Source: Streptomyces fagopyri (GTDB lineage Bacteria; Actinomycetota; Actinomycetes; Streptomycetales; Streptomycetaceae). Taken from it: DNA of 64,000 bases. The stretch is taken from positions 7,378,001-7,442,000 of the forward strand of contig NZ_CP045643.1 of NCBI RefSeq assembly GCF_009498275.1, read 5' to 3'. Of the stretch, positions 36,040 to 44,982 are shown piece by piece. A program made the translations under genes and the position numbers. How positions within the stretch are numbered: the stretch's first letter is position 1; each line of letters opens with the position of its first letter. The notes below the pieces were generated by a model. That model did no database searches and was not told the origin of the DNA. It saw only the letters and a program-made list of their open reading frames with translations.

Positions 36040-36297
36040 CTAGTGGCCCAGGGCCTGCCAGACCGCCACGGCGAGCGCGCCCACGGCCGTGATCGCCGCG
36101 ACCGCGGGCAGTGGCCAGCGGGTGTGTTCCATCGCGACGACGCGTGTGCTGAGGTCGTCCACGTCCTTGGCGGTCTGTTCGGCGCGGTGACTGAGCAGGG
36201 TCAGCCCTCCTTCGACGCGGGCCTGCGCCACGTCGAGTCTGCGGCGTAACTCCGCGAGTTCTCCATGGACCACGGGATGCTCCGGGTCGGCGGTCAC
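36040..36297 (-). CDS. Small tail-anchored coiled-coil protein
   Basis: The 85-aa product starts at GTG 36297 with GGAAAGGAG 8 nt upstream on the coding strand. It has a charged coiled-coil part (GELAELRRRLDVAQARVEGG) and one C-terminal transmembrane helix (LPAVAAITAVGALAVAVWQAL). A tail-anchored topology with the coil in the cytoplasm is likely. No family name is known to me. It is convergent with the Nudix gene. Confidence 0.65.
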   Translation of the reverse strand: MTADPEHPVVHGELAELRRRLDVAQARVEGGLTLLSHRAEQTAKDVDDLSTRVVAMEHTRWPLPAVAAITAVGALAVAVWQALGH

Positions 36298-36425
36298 GTG
36301 TCCGCTCCTTTCCGTAGTCGTCACATCCCTTGCATGTACACGGAAAGTCAACTCGCCTGGTGAGTGCGTGGGGAGCGTGTGCGAGCGGCATATGCGGGCC
36401 CGGCGCGCACACGGCGTGTGAATGA

Positions 36426-36461
36426 CGCGGGCCCGGCACCGTCAAGGGTGCCGGGCCCGCG
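36426..36461. terminator. Strong 15-bp perfect hairpin
   Basis: CGCGGGCCCGGCACC (36426-36440) pairs completely with GGTGCCGGGCCCGCG (36447-36461) around a 6-nt loop GTCAAG. It lies 46 bp beyond the stop of the minus-strand hydroxyacyl-CoA dehydrogenase and is symmetric, so it can stop transcription in either direction. Confidence 0.8.
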
Positions 36462-36507
36462 CGAGCCCGCGGCCGACTCCACGTGATCGGGCCGGCGGGG
36501 GAGGGAA

Positions 36508-37368
36508 TCAGCCGTACGTGTAGAACCCGGAGCCGGACTTCCGGCCCAGCCGGCCCGCGTCGACCATGCGCTGGAGCAGCGGGGGAGCGGCGTACAGCGG
36601 CTCCTTGTACTCCTCATACATCGAATACGCGACCGAGGCCACCGTGTCCAGACCGATCAGGTCGGAGAGCTTCAGCGGACCCATCGGGTGGGCGCAGCCC
36701 ATCTCCATGCCGTTGTCGATGTCCTCGCGGCTGGCGATGCCCGACTCGAACATCCGGATCGCGGAGAGCAGGTACGGGATCAGCAGCGCGTTCACCACGA
36801 AGCCGGAGCGGTCCTGGGCGCGGATCGCGTGCTTGCCGAGTGCCTTCTCGGCGAACAGCTGCGCCCGGCCGAGGGTGCCCTCGGAGGTGGTCAGCGCCGG
36901 AATCAGCTCGACGAGCTGCTGCACCGGCGCCGGGTTGAAGAAGTGGATCCCGACGACCTGGTCGGGGCGTGAGGTGGCGACGGCGAGCCGGACCAGTGGA
37001 ATCGAGGAGGTGTTCGAGGCGAGGATGGCGTCCTGCCGGGTCACCACCTGGTCGAGCACCTGGAAGATCTCGGTCTTCACCTGCTCGTTCTCGACGACGG
37101 CCTCGATCACCAGGTCCCGGTCGGCGAACTCGCCGAGGTCGGTGGTGAAGCTCAGCCGGTCCTGGGTGGCCGCGAGCTCGTCGGCGGAGATCTTCCCGCG
37201 CTCGGCCGCCTTGGAGAGGGAGTTGAACAGCCGGGTACGGCCGATCTCCAGAGCCTCACCCGTGGTCTCGGCGACCTTGACGTCAAGACCCGCACGGGCG
37301 CACACCTCGGCGATGCCCGCTCCCATCTGGCCGCAGCCCACCACTCCGACGCGTTCGATGTCGGTCAC
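36508..37368 (-). CDS. 3-hydroxybutyryl-CoA dehydrogenase
   Basis: The 286-aa enzyme shows the Rossmann motif VGVVGCGQMGAGIAEVCARA at residue 7, the NAD-binding and catalytic segments ASNTSSIPLVRLA, VGIHFFNPAPVQQLVELIP (catalytic His), DRSGFVVNALLIPYL, and the C-terminal domain DNGMEMGCAHPMGPLKLSD. It oxidises (S)-3-hydroxyacyl-CoA, with short chain preferred by length. In Streptomyces this serves butyryl/crotonyl-CoA metabolism. The ATG at 37368 begins MTDIERVGV. Confidence 0.92.
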   Translation of the reverse strand: MTDIERVGVVGCGQMGAGIAEVCARAGLDVKVAETTGEALEIGRTRLFNSLSKAAERGKISADELAATQDRLSFTTDLGEFADRDLVIEAVVENEQVKTEIFQVLDQVVTRQDAILASNTSSIPLVRLAVATSRPDQVVGIHFFNPAPVQQLVELIPALTTSEGTLGRAQLFAEKALGKHAIRAQDRSGFVVNALLIPYLLSAIRMFESGIASREDIDNGMEMGCAHPMGPLKLSDLIGLDTVASVAYSMYEEYKEPLYAAPPLLQRMVDAGRLGRKSGSGFYTYG

Positions 37369-37537
37369 ATCGTCCCCTTCGTTGATCTACGGGCCTGGCA
37401 GGTCCCCCGTTGTTCGGCGCCTGCTCCGATCGTGCACGTTACCCGGAAGTATCGATGATCGATCGCCCGGGGCGGGCATGCTGGGCGATGGGACGATCCG
37501 TGACCGGGCGGGTCCACAGGGTAAGAGGAGTACGCGG

Positions 37538-38797
37538 ATGGGGCGGGTGTCACGGCGGACGTTCACGGTGGCCGCGGCGGCGGTGCTCGCGGGCCCGGTC
37601 GCCACGGGTGACTCGGTGGCGGGACCCGGCACCGGGGGCACCCCCGGTCCGCCCGGCCGGCGGGGTGCCCCCGCGGAGCTGCGCGGCATGTGGCTGGCGA
37701 CCGTCCTGAACCGGGACTGGCCCTCGCGGGCCGGACTGTCGCCGGACCGGCAGCGTGCCGAACTCGTCGGCCATCTCGACACCGCGGTCCGCCGCCGTCT
37801 CAACGCCGTGATCTTCCAGGTGCGCCCCGCGGCCGACGCCCTGTGGCCCTCGGCGTACGAGCCGTGGTCGCAGTACCTCACCGGAGTCCAGGGCCGGGAC
37901 CCAGGCTGGGACCCGCTCGGCACCGCGGTCGAGGAGGCCCACGCGCGGGGTCTGGAACTGCACGCCTGGTTCAACCCGTACCGGATCGCCCCGCACACCG
38001 ACCCGGGCAGGTTGGCGGCGAACCATCCGGCGCGCACACACCCCGGCTGGGTCGTCCGGTACGGGGGGAAGATGTATTACAACCCAGGACTGCCGGCCGT
38101 GCGGTCGTTCGTGCAGGAGGCGATGCTCGACGCGGTGCGCAAGTACCCGGTCGACGCGGTGCACTGGGACGACTACTTCTATCCGTACCCCGTCGCCGGA
38201 CAGGCCTTCGACGACGGCGCCGCGTACGCGGCACACGGCGCGGGCTTCCCGGACCGGGCCGCCTGGCGGCGTGACAACATCGACCGACTGGTACGGGAGA
38301 TGGGCGCCCGCGTCCGGCAGATCCGTCCCGGCACACGCTTCGGCATCAGCCCGTTCGGCGTGTGGCGCAACGCGGCGAGCGACCCGCACGGCTCCGACAC
38401 CCGGGCCGGCGTGCAGACGTACGACGATCTGCACGCCGACACCAGGAAATGGGTCCGTGAACGCTGGATCGACTACGTCTGCCCGCAGGTCTACTGGAAT
38501 CTCGGCTTCGCCGCCGCCGACTACGCGAAGCTCGTGCCCTGGTGGGCGGCCGTCACCCAGGGCACCGGCGTGCGGCTGTACGTGGGCGAGGCGCTCTACA
38601 AGGCCGGCGACCCGGCGCAGCCCGCCGCCTGGCAGGACCCGGCCGAACTCTCCCGGCATCTCGCCTTCGCGCGGGCGTACCCGCAGGTGGGCGGACACGT
38701 CTTCTTCTCCGCCAAGGGGGTCGGCTCGGATCCCCTCGGCGCGATGACGCGGGTCGTGGCCGACCACTACCGGCAGCCGGCGACACCCGGGCGCTGA
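37538..38797 (+). CDS. Tat-exported GHL10-type glycoside hydrolase-like protein
   Basis: The 419-aa protein starts at ATG 37538 with AGAGGAG at 37524-37530. A twin-arginine signal (SRRTFTVAAAAVLAG) leads to a TIM-barrel domain of the GHL10/DUF187 family: GMWLATVLNRDWPS, NAVIFQVRPAADALWPS, HAWFNPYRI, VDAVHWDDYFYPYP, FGISPFGVWRN and WIDYVCPQVYWNLGF. Family members are extracellular and likely cleave cell-wall or polysaccharide glycosidic bonds. Acidic residues in HWDDYF are candidate catalytic residues. It is divergent from the dehydrogenase. Confidence 0.88.
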   Translation: MGRVSRRTFTVAAAAVLAGPVATGDSVAGPGTGGTPGPPGRRGAPAELRGMWLATVLNRDWPSRAGLSPDRQRAELVGHLDTAVRRRLNAVIFQVRPAADALWPSAYEPWSQYLTGVQGRDPGWDPLGTAVEEAHARGLELHAWFNPYRIAPHTDPGRLAANHPARTHPGWVVRYGGKMYYNPGLPAVRSFVQEAMLDAVRKYPVDAVHWDDYFYPYPVAGQAFDDGAAYAAHGAGFPDRAAWRRDNIDRLVREMGARVRQIRPGTRFGISPFGVWRNAASDPHGSDTRAGVQTYDDLHADTRKWVRERWIDYVCPQVYWNLGFAAADYAKLVPWWAAVTQGTGVRLYVGEALYKAGDPAQPAAWQDPAELSRHLAFARAYPQVGGHVFFSAKGVGSDPLGAMTRVVADHYRQPATPGR

Positions 38798-38809
38798 ACC
38801 GCCGCCGGG

Positions 38810-38829
38810 CGTCACCGGCCCCGGTGACG
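38810..38829. terminator. Bidirectional terminator hairpin
   Basis: CGTCACCGG-CC-CCGGTGACG is a perfect 9-bp palindromic stem. It is squeezed between the converging GHL10 gene (ends 38797) and DUF1918 gene (ends 38833). Confidence 0.65.
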
Positions 38830-38832
38830 GGA

Positions 38833-39027
38833 CTACCGCATGGGGTCCTTGTGCTTGATCTCGGAATCGGGGCCGGGAGAGCAGACCGCCTCGTGACCGT
38901 CCGTGAACCGGACGCGATACGGAGGAGTCCCCTCCTTGCCCATGACCTGGGTGATCTCCGCGACCTTGTCGTGCTGTCCGACGACCCTGCCGTGCTGCAC
39001 GAGCTGGTCGCCCTCGGTTGCGCGCAT
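38833..39027 (-). CDS. DUF1918 family small protein
   Basis: The 64-aa protein (MRATEGDQLVQHGRVVGQHD ... GTPPYRVRFTDGHEAVCSPG) is a typical DUF1918 protein: an SH3-like barrel with the xxGDxLVxHG start. It is common and often multicopy in actinobacteria, with no known function. The ATG at 39027 has GGGAG upstream. The longer frame to 39471 lies under the transporter gene and is spurious. Confidence 0.85.
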   Translation of the reverse strand: MRATEGDQLVQHGRVVGQHDKVAEITQVMGKEGTPPYRVRFTDGHEAVCSPGPDSEIKHKDPMR

Positions 39028-39134
39028 CTGAGGTCTCCCTCGCCAGTTGCGGGAGTGGTGGAGTGGTGGAGTGGTGGACCGGGGCCTGAGCCCGCGGCTG
39101 GTGGTGCCGGTCGACCCCGGCATCCGTGTGCTGC

Positions 39135-40062
<928 letters not shown>

Positions 40063-40064
<2 letters not shown>

Positions 40065-41499
40065 GCAGCAGAGTAGCAGCGTGACGGAACTGGCCAACAG
40101 GCTGCGACAGGAAGTCAACCGCTACCCATCTGGTGGAAAGCTGCCGTCGAGCAGAGCGCTCGTGGAGCGGTTCAGGGTGAGCCCGGTGACCGTGTCACGA
40201 GCGCTGGCGCAGCTGGCCGCCGAGGGGCTGGTGGTCACCAGACCCGGGGCCGGCGCCTTCCGGGCACGCCCCCGCACCCCCGCCGCACCGGTCGGGGACA
40301 CCTCCTGGCAGGAGGTCACGCTGAGCGCGGACGCCGCCGCCGAACTCGTCCCGCGGACGGTGGACGCCTCCGCGGTCCTGGCCACGCTGGCCGCCCCGCC
40401 GGCCGGCGTCGTCGAGTTCAACGGCGGCTATCTCCACCCCTCGCTCCAGCCCGAGCGGGCCATGGGCGCCGCCCTGTCCCGGGCGGGCCGCCGCCCCGGC
40501 GCCTGGTCCCGGCCGCCGGTGGAGGGGCTCGCGGAGCTGCGCGAGTGGTTCGCGCGCGGGATCGGCGGCGCGATCACCGCCGCGGAGGTGCTCGTCACGG
40601 CGGGCGGCCAGTCGGCACTCACCACCGCCCTGCGCGCCCTCGCCCCGCCCGGCGCACCGGTCCTCGTCGAATCGCCCACCTATCCGGGCATGCTGGCCAT
40701 CGCCCGCGCGGCCGGGCTGCGCCCCGTTCCGGTACCGGTGGACCCCGACGGGGTGAAGCCGGACCTGCTCGCCGACGCCTTCAGGGCCACCGGCGCGCGG
40801 GTCTTCGTCTGCCAGCCGCTGTTCCAGAACCCCACCGGCGCCGTGCTCGCCCCCGAGCGGCGGGGCGAGGTGCTGCGGATCGCGCGGGAGGCCGGCGCGT
40901 TCGTGGTCGAGGACGACTTCGTGCGCCGGCTCGTGCACGAGGACGCGGGCCCGCTGCCGCGCCCGCTGGCCGCCGACGACCCCGACGGTGTCGTGGTGCA
41001 CGTCGGTTCCCTGACCAAGGCGACCTCGCCGAGCTTCCGGGTCGGCGTGCTGGCCGCGCGCGGACCGGTCCTGGAGCGGCTGCGGGCCATCCAGGTCGTC
41101 GAGACGTTCTTCGTACCGCGCCCGCTCCAGGAGGCCGCGCTCGAACTCGTCGGCTCACCGGCCTGGCCCCGCCATCTGCGGTCCGTCTCCGCCGAGCTGA
41201 GAAACCGGCGGGACACCATGACCGCCGCGCTGCGGCTGCGGCTCCCCGAACTCGCCCTGCCGCACATCCCGTCCGGCGGCTACCACCTGTGGGTGCGGCT
41301 GCCCGACGGCACCGACGAGTCCGCCCTGGCCGCCACCGCCCTGCGCGCGGGCGTGGCCGTCGCCCCCGGCCGCCCCTACTTCAGCGCCGAACCCCCGGCC
41401 GCGCACCTCCGCCTGAGCTTCGCGGCGGTCGCCGGCACGGAGGAGATCACGGAGGGCGTACGACGGTTGCGCGCCGCCCGCGACGAGGCGGCGCGCTGA
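40063..41499 (+). CDS. MocR-type regulator (GntR HTH fused to PLP aminotransferase-like domain)
   Basis: The 478-aa protein has an N-terminal winged HTH (LRQEVNRYPSGGKLPSSRAL, SPVTVSRALAQLAAEGLVV). A fold-type I aminotransferase-like domain follows with VTAGGQSALTTALRAL, FQNPTGAVL and the PLP lysine in VGSLTKATSPSFRVG. MocR proteins sense PLP or amino compounds and regulate nearby genes. Here the target is almost certainly the divergent EamA exporter and itself. The ATG at 40063 overlaps the exporter start. Confidence 0.9.
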
Positions 41500-41702
41500 C
41501 CCGCGCCGCCCGGGACGAGACGCCGCGCTGACCCGCGCCGCCCGGGTGGAGGGGCCGTCCCGACCCGCGCGGTCCGGGTGGAGGGGGCGCCGCGCCGCCC
41601 GGGACGACGTTCCGGCCCGCCCGCCCCTCCCGCCCCCGCCCCGTCCCCGCGCGGGAACGAAAACCGCTCGACCTCACCGCGCCGACCTGCCACCCTCCCC
41701 GC
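41500..41702. repeat. Intergenic direct repeats
   Basis: GCGCTGACCCGCGCCGCCCG is present at 41497-41516 (starting on the MocR stop) and again at about 41527-41546. Related GTCCGGGTGGAGGGG pieces follow. No gene is seen. Confidence 0.6.
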
Positions 41703-42140
41703 ATGACCGACCCACAGCAGCTCCCCGACGGCTACGAGATCTCCGCCGACCCGGCCCGCGTCGATGCCGCCCGCGTGCACCACTGGCTCTCCACGGACGC
41801 GTACTGGGCGCTGGGCCGCTCCCGCGAGAAGCAGGAGCGGGCGATCGCGGGCTCGCTCAACTTCGGGGTGTACGACGGCCCTTCGGGAGAACAGGTGGCG
41901 TACGCCCGTGTGGTCACCGACGAGGCGACCTTCGCCTGGCTCTGCGACGTCTACGTCGAACCGTCCGTCCGCGGCAAGGGGCTGGGATCCGCCCTGGTGA
42001 CAGCCGTCCGCGACCACCTCGAACCCTTCGGCCTGCGCCGGGTCCTGCTCGCCACGCACGACGCGCACGGCGTCTACGAGAAGATCGGCTTCAGGCCGCT
42101 GGACCAACCCGGCCGGTGGATGGCACTCGTAGCGCGGTAA
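41703..42140 (+). CDS. GNAT family N-acetyltransferase
   Basis: The 145-aa protein ends in the GNAT core: FAWLCDVYVEPSVRGKGLGS (acetyl-CoA loop R-G-K-G-L-G), VRDHLEPFGLRRVLLATHDA and YEKIGFRPL. It transfers acetyl from acetyl-CoA to an unknown amine. The ATG at 41703 begins MTDPQQLPDGYEISADPARV. It stands alone with its own short promoter region. Confidence 0.88.
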   Translation: MTDPQQLPDGYEISADPARVDAARVHHWLSTDAYWALGRSREKQERAIAGSLNFGVYDGPSGEQVAYARVVTDEATFAWLCDVYVEPSVRGKGLGSALVTAVRDHLEPFGLRRVLLATHDAHGVYEKIGFRPLDQPGRWMALVAR

Positions 42141-42202
42141 GTCCGCGAACACCCTGCGTAGCACCCCTTGACCTGCGGAGTTCCGCGTTCCACGATCTGC
42201 GC

Positions 42203-42784
42203 ATGCATCTTCGGGTCACGTTCGTCGCTGCCTCGCGCAGTTCGTCGTTGCTCGCCGAGCGCTTCGAGGACGACCGGCCGCTGGACCAGGCGGGCTGGGA
42301 GGAGGTGCAGCGCGCCGCCCCCGAACTGGTACCGCTGGCGGCGGCCGAGCTGCGCTACTGCTCACCGACTCCGCGCAGCCGCGCCACCGGCGACGCGCTC
42401 GGTTACGCGCCGCTGGTCCAACCCGCGCTGCGGGACTGCGACATGGGCCGCTGGCGGGGGTTCACCCTGGGCGAGGCGATGGCCCGCGAGCCGTCGGCGG
42501 TGGACGCCTGGCTCGCCGACCCGCGCTCCGCCCCGCACGGCGGAGAGTCCCTGATGTCCTTCGTCTCGCGCGTCGGCGGCTGGCTCGACACCCGTCCCGC
42601 GGACGACGGCGGCCGGATCGTCGCGGTCGCGGAACCGTCCGTGGTGCGGGCCGCGCTCGTCTACGCACTGCGGGCCCAGCCGACGACGTACTGGAACATC
42701 GACGTGCGCCCCCTGTCCGCGATGACGCTCACCGGGCACAACGGCCGATGGAACCTGCGCCTGGAGCCGACGCAGCGTGGCTGA
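42203..42784 (+). CDS. Histidine-phosphatase-superfamily protein lacking the catalytic histidines
   Basis: The 193-aa protein has the overall phosphoglycerate-mutase/histidine-phosphatase layout (LRYCSPTPRSRATGDALGYA, RDCDMGRWRGFTLGEAM, PHGGESLMSFVSRVGGW). However, the N-terminal RHG motif is replaced by ASRSSS. The second His (usually in V-x-x-H-G) is AVAEPSVVRAAL. Both active-site histidines therefore appear absent, suggesting a non-catalytic or altered function. The ATG at 42203 lies 7 nt past a -10-like CACGAT with TTGACC 15 nt before it, so a leaderless mRNA is likely. Confidence 0.78.
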   Translation: MHLRVTFVAASRSSSLLAERFEDDRPLDQAGWEEVQRAAPELVPLAAAELRYCSPTPRSRATGDALGYAPLVQPALRDCDMGRWRGFTLGEAMAREPSAVDAWLADPRSAPHGGESLMSFVSRVGGWLDTRPADDGGRIVAVAEPSVVRAALVYALRAQPTTYWNIDVRPLSAMTLTGHNGRWNLRLEPTQRG

Positions 42785-42817
42785 CCAGCGCCGCGGCGGG
42801 CGACCCGCGCGCTGTCC

Positions 42818-43303
42818 TCAGGGCGTCCGGGTGTACTCGGTGGTGAGGAGCAGGTCCTTGGCGGGGCCGCCCACCCGCCACACCGTGCGCCAGCGGTCCG
42901 CCGCGAACACCGTGAACTCGCCCCGGTAGAGGTCCGCCGCGCACGGGTGGTCGGCGACGTGCCGGCCCGTGGCCAGGTCCAGGTCGTGGAAGGGGCGGCC
43001 GTCGGAGAACCGGACGGCCGCGGTGCCCGCGCGCGGTCCGGGCAGGAACCACAGCGTGCGCTCCGCGGGCCTGGAGGTGCCCTGCCAGGTGAAGACACCG
43101 GACTCGTGATGGAGCAGTCCGTCGCCCCGGTCGCCCCGGTCGTCGAGAGGCGAGGCCGGCGAGATCGATGAGGACGGCGAGAACACGGTCGTTCCGGTGA
43201 AACGCCCCTCCGCGCCGCTCGCGCGATCCCGCACCGAACGCTCCACCCGCCAGCTGCCGGTCAGGTACGCCAGTGCGTCGGCCACCGGCCAGAACTCGCC
43301 CAC
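42818..43303 (-). CDS. DUF6314 family protein
   Basis: The 161-aa product starts at GTG 43303 (GEFWPVADALAYLTGSWRVE). A GAGGAA ribosome-binding site overlaps the stop of the upstream gene, which points to coupled translation. It reads as a lipocalin-like beta barrel, with TGSWRVER, FTGTTVFSP, RTLWFLPGPRAGTAAVRFSD and DLYRGEF. DUF6314 is widespread in actinobacteria and has no established function. A GTG at 43324 is an alternative start. Confidence 0.7.
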   Translation of the reverse strand: MGEFWPVADALAYLTGSWRVERSVRDRASGAEGRFTGTTVFSPSSSISPASPLDDRGDRGDGLLHHESGVFTWQGTSRPAERTLWFLPGPRAGTAAVRFSDGRPFHDLDLATGRHVADHPCAADLYRGEFTVFAADRWRTVWRVGGPAKDLLLTTEYTRTP

Positions 43304-43310
43304 GGGTTCC

Positions 43311-44126
43311 TCAGGACCGTCCACGGGGCTTGCCCCGCCGACCGCCCTTGGTGCCACCGGACCCGCCGCGAGAGCCCTTGCCACCCGCTCTGCCGCCCGC
43401 CGCGCCGCCCGTCCTGCCCCCCACGGGCTTCTTCCGCCCGCCGGCCGCGTCGGCACGCTTGCCCTTGCCCGAAGCGGAAGCCGAAGCCGTACCCGAAGCG
43501 GGCGCCGGCGTCTGTGAGCGTCCGCGTGAGCTGTTGACGGTCCGGCCTCGGACGATCCCGATGAAGTCCTCCACCAGATCGGAGGTCGCCTCCTCCGGCC
43601 AGGACAGCGCGACGCGCGACTCCGGGGCGTCCGTGAGCGGCCGGTAGGTGAGGTCCTTGCGGTGGTGCAGGCGCGCGAGCGACTGGGGCACGACGAGCAG
43701 CCCGACACCCGCCGCCACGAGCTCGACCGCGTCCTCGGTGGTGGCGGGACGCTCGAACGCGGGCCGGCCCGGCGGACGCTCCCAGTCGAGGGTGTCGTCG
43801 AGCGGGTGCAGCACGATGTCGTCGGCCAGGTCCTCGGCGGTCACCTCGTCGACCGCCGCCACGACGTGATCCCTCGGGACCACGACGACCGTCGTCTCGG
43901 TGTAGAGCGGGATCGCGCTGAGGTCCTCACGGTCGACCGGCAGCCGTACGAATCCGGCATCGGCGCCGCGGTCCCGCAGTACGCCGAACGCCTCGGCGGC
44001 GGACACCGCGACGAGGGTCAGGGGGACGTCGGGCAGCCGCTCGTTCCAGATCCGCACCCACTTCGTGGGCGTCACTCCCGGGACATAGGCGAGCCGGAAC
44101 GAAGGAGGTACTTCCGAGCCTGTCAC
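43311..44126 (-). CDS. LysR-type substrate-binding protein without HTH, with Lys/Gly/Arg-rich tail
   Basis: Residues 8-195 of this 271-aa protein match a LysR effector domain (FRLAYVPGVTPTKWVRIWNE, AAEAFGVLRDRGADAGFVRL, AVELVAAGVGLLVVPQSLAR). No N-terminal DNA-binding HTH is present. The last 75 residues are a low-complexity basic tail (GKGKRADAAGGRKKPVGGRT ...) resembling nucleoid-associated or histone-like tails. It may bind DNA non-specifically or titrate an effector. The upstream 58 bp shared with DUF5997 shows no HTH-coding sequence. Confidence 0.8.
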   Translation of the reverse strand: MTGSEVPPSFRLAYVPGVTPTKWVRIWNERLPDVPLTLVAVSAAEAFGVLRDRGADAGFVRLPVDREDLSAIPLYTETTVVVVPRDHVVAAVDEVTAEDLADDIVLHPLDDTLDWERPPGRPAFERPATTEDAVELVAAGVGLLVVPQSLARLHHRKDLTYRPLTDAPESRVALSWPEEATSDLVEDFIGIVRGRTVNSSRGRSQTPAPASGTASASASGKGKRADAAGGRKKPVGGRTGGAAGGRAGGKGSRGGSGGTKGGRRGKPRGRS

Positions 44127-44184
44127 CTCGCCAGGCTATCGGTCGTGGTCGGAGGTCGCGCACACGCTCGATACCCTTGACACC

Positions 44185-44589
44185 ATGACGTCGCACCAGA
44201 CCACCCAGACCATGAAGCCCGCCACCGCGGCGAAGAAGCTGGGTGTGTACCTCGAAGCCACCCCCGCCGAGTTCCAGGAGGGCGTCGTCTCGCGCGCCGA
44301 GCTGAACGCGCTGCAGACCGACCCGCCCGCGTGGCTGCAGGAACTGCGACGCAACGGCCCGCACCCCCGGCCGGTGGTCGCCGCGCGGCTGGGCGTCTCC
44401 ATCGCCGGGCTCGCCCGCGGCGGGGTCACCGACCCGCTCACCACGGAGCAGATCGACGCGCTGAAGCAGGAGGACCCCGGGTGGCTGCGCCGGGAGCGCG
44501 CCACGCAGGCCGAGGTCCGCAAGGAAGAGGAGCGCATCAAGGAGCGGAACGCGCAGCGCGCGGCCCAGCCCCGCGACAGCCGCTCCTGA
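44185..44589 (+). CDS. DUF5997 family protein
   Basis: The 134-aa protein (MKPATAAKKLGVYLEATPAE from residue 10; FQEGVVSRAELNALQTDPPA; WLRRERATQAEVRKEEERIK) is a member of the actinobacterial DUF5997 family. It is short, helical and charged at its end. No function is known. The ATG at 44185 follows closely after GATACCCTTGACACC, so a short or absent 5' leader is possible. It is divergent from the LysR-like gene. Confidence 0.85.
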   Translation: MTSHQTTQTMKPATAAKKLGVYLEATPAEFQEGVVSRAELNALQTDPPAWLQELRRNGPHPRPVVAARLGVSIAGLARGGVTDPLTTEQIDALKQEDPGWLRRERATQAEVRKEEERIKERNAQRAAQPRDSRS

Positions 44590-44729
44590 CCTCCGCCACC
44601 GCCTGACCTCCGTCACTGCCTGACCTCCGTCACTTTCCGAGCTCCGTCCTTTCCCGAGCTCCGTCTCCCGCCCCTTTTCCCCCGGGCCGGGACCTCCGGG
44701 CCACCCGTGCCGCGGCTTACGCTGTGCGC
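44590..44729. repeat. Short CTCCGTC repeats downstream of DUF5997
   Basis: TGACCTCCGTCAC and GAGCTCCGTC-type units recur four to five times between 44588 and 44670. A -10-like TACGCT is at 44718-44723. Confidence 0.5.
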
Positions 44730-44783
44730 ATGGGTGGGACCCTGTGGTCAGTGACCGTGCCGAGCCCCGCGCGTGTCCGATGA
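44730..44783 (+). CDS. Possible leaderless 17-codon leader ORF, upstream of the element
   Basis: ATG 44730 lies 7 nt after TACGCT (44718-44723), leaderless spacing. The ORF reads MGGTLWSVTVPSPARVR and stops at 44781-44783. The stop overlaps an ATG at 44780 that opens a second frame (MTADPCSADHLADSARTAYP) running to the transposon edge. Before insertion this transcript would have run towards argC, about 205 bp downstream. Speculative. Confidence 0.3.
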   Translation: MGGTLWSVTVPSPARVR

Positions 44784-44853
44784 CCGCCGATCCGTGCTCC
44801 GCCGACCACCTCGCCGACTCCGCGCGCACCGCGTACCCGCCGCCGACCCGTGA

Positions 44854-44858
44854 CCCAC
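44854..44858. repeat. Target-site duplication, left copy (CCCAC)
   Basis: CCCAC immediately precedes the left terminal inverted repeat and is repeated exactly after the right one (55688-55692). A 5-bp duplication is the hallmark of Tn7/Tn5053-type insertion. Confidence 0.9.
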
Positions 44859-44906
44859 TGAGACGTTGCGCTGCAACTGGCGGGTTTGCAATCGACCTGG
44901 CGGGTT
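44859..44906 (+). repeat. Left end: terminal inverted repeat and transposase-binding repeats
   Basis: The 14-bp TIR (44859-44872) is followed by CTGGCGGGTT at 44877-44886 and again at 44897-44906, a 20-bp period. An inverted AACCCGCC near 44965 may be a third site. The right end carries the matching series. Confidence 0.85.
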
Positions 44907-44982
44907 GTGCGCAGGGCAGCGCCGACGGTGCGTGCGCAGGCACCGGCTCATCAGCCCAGGCCAACCCGCCGACAGTCTCCAG

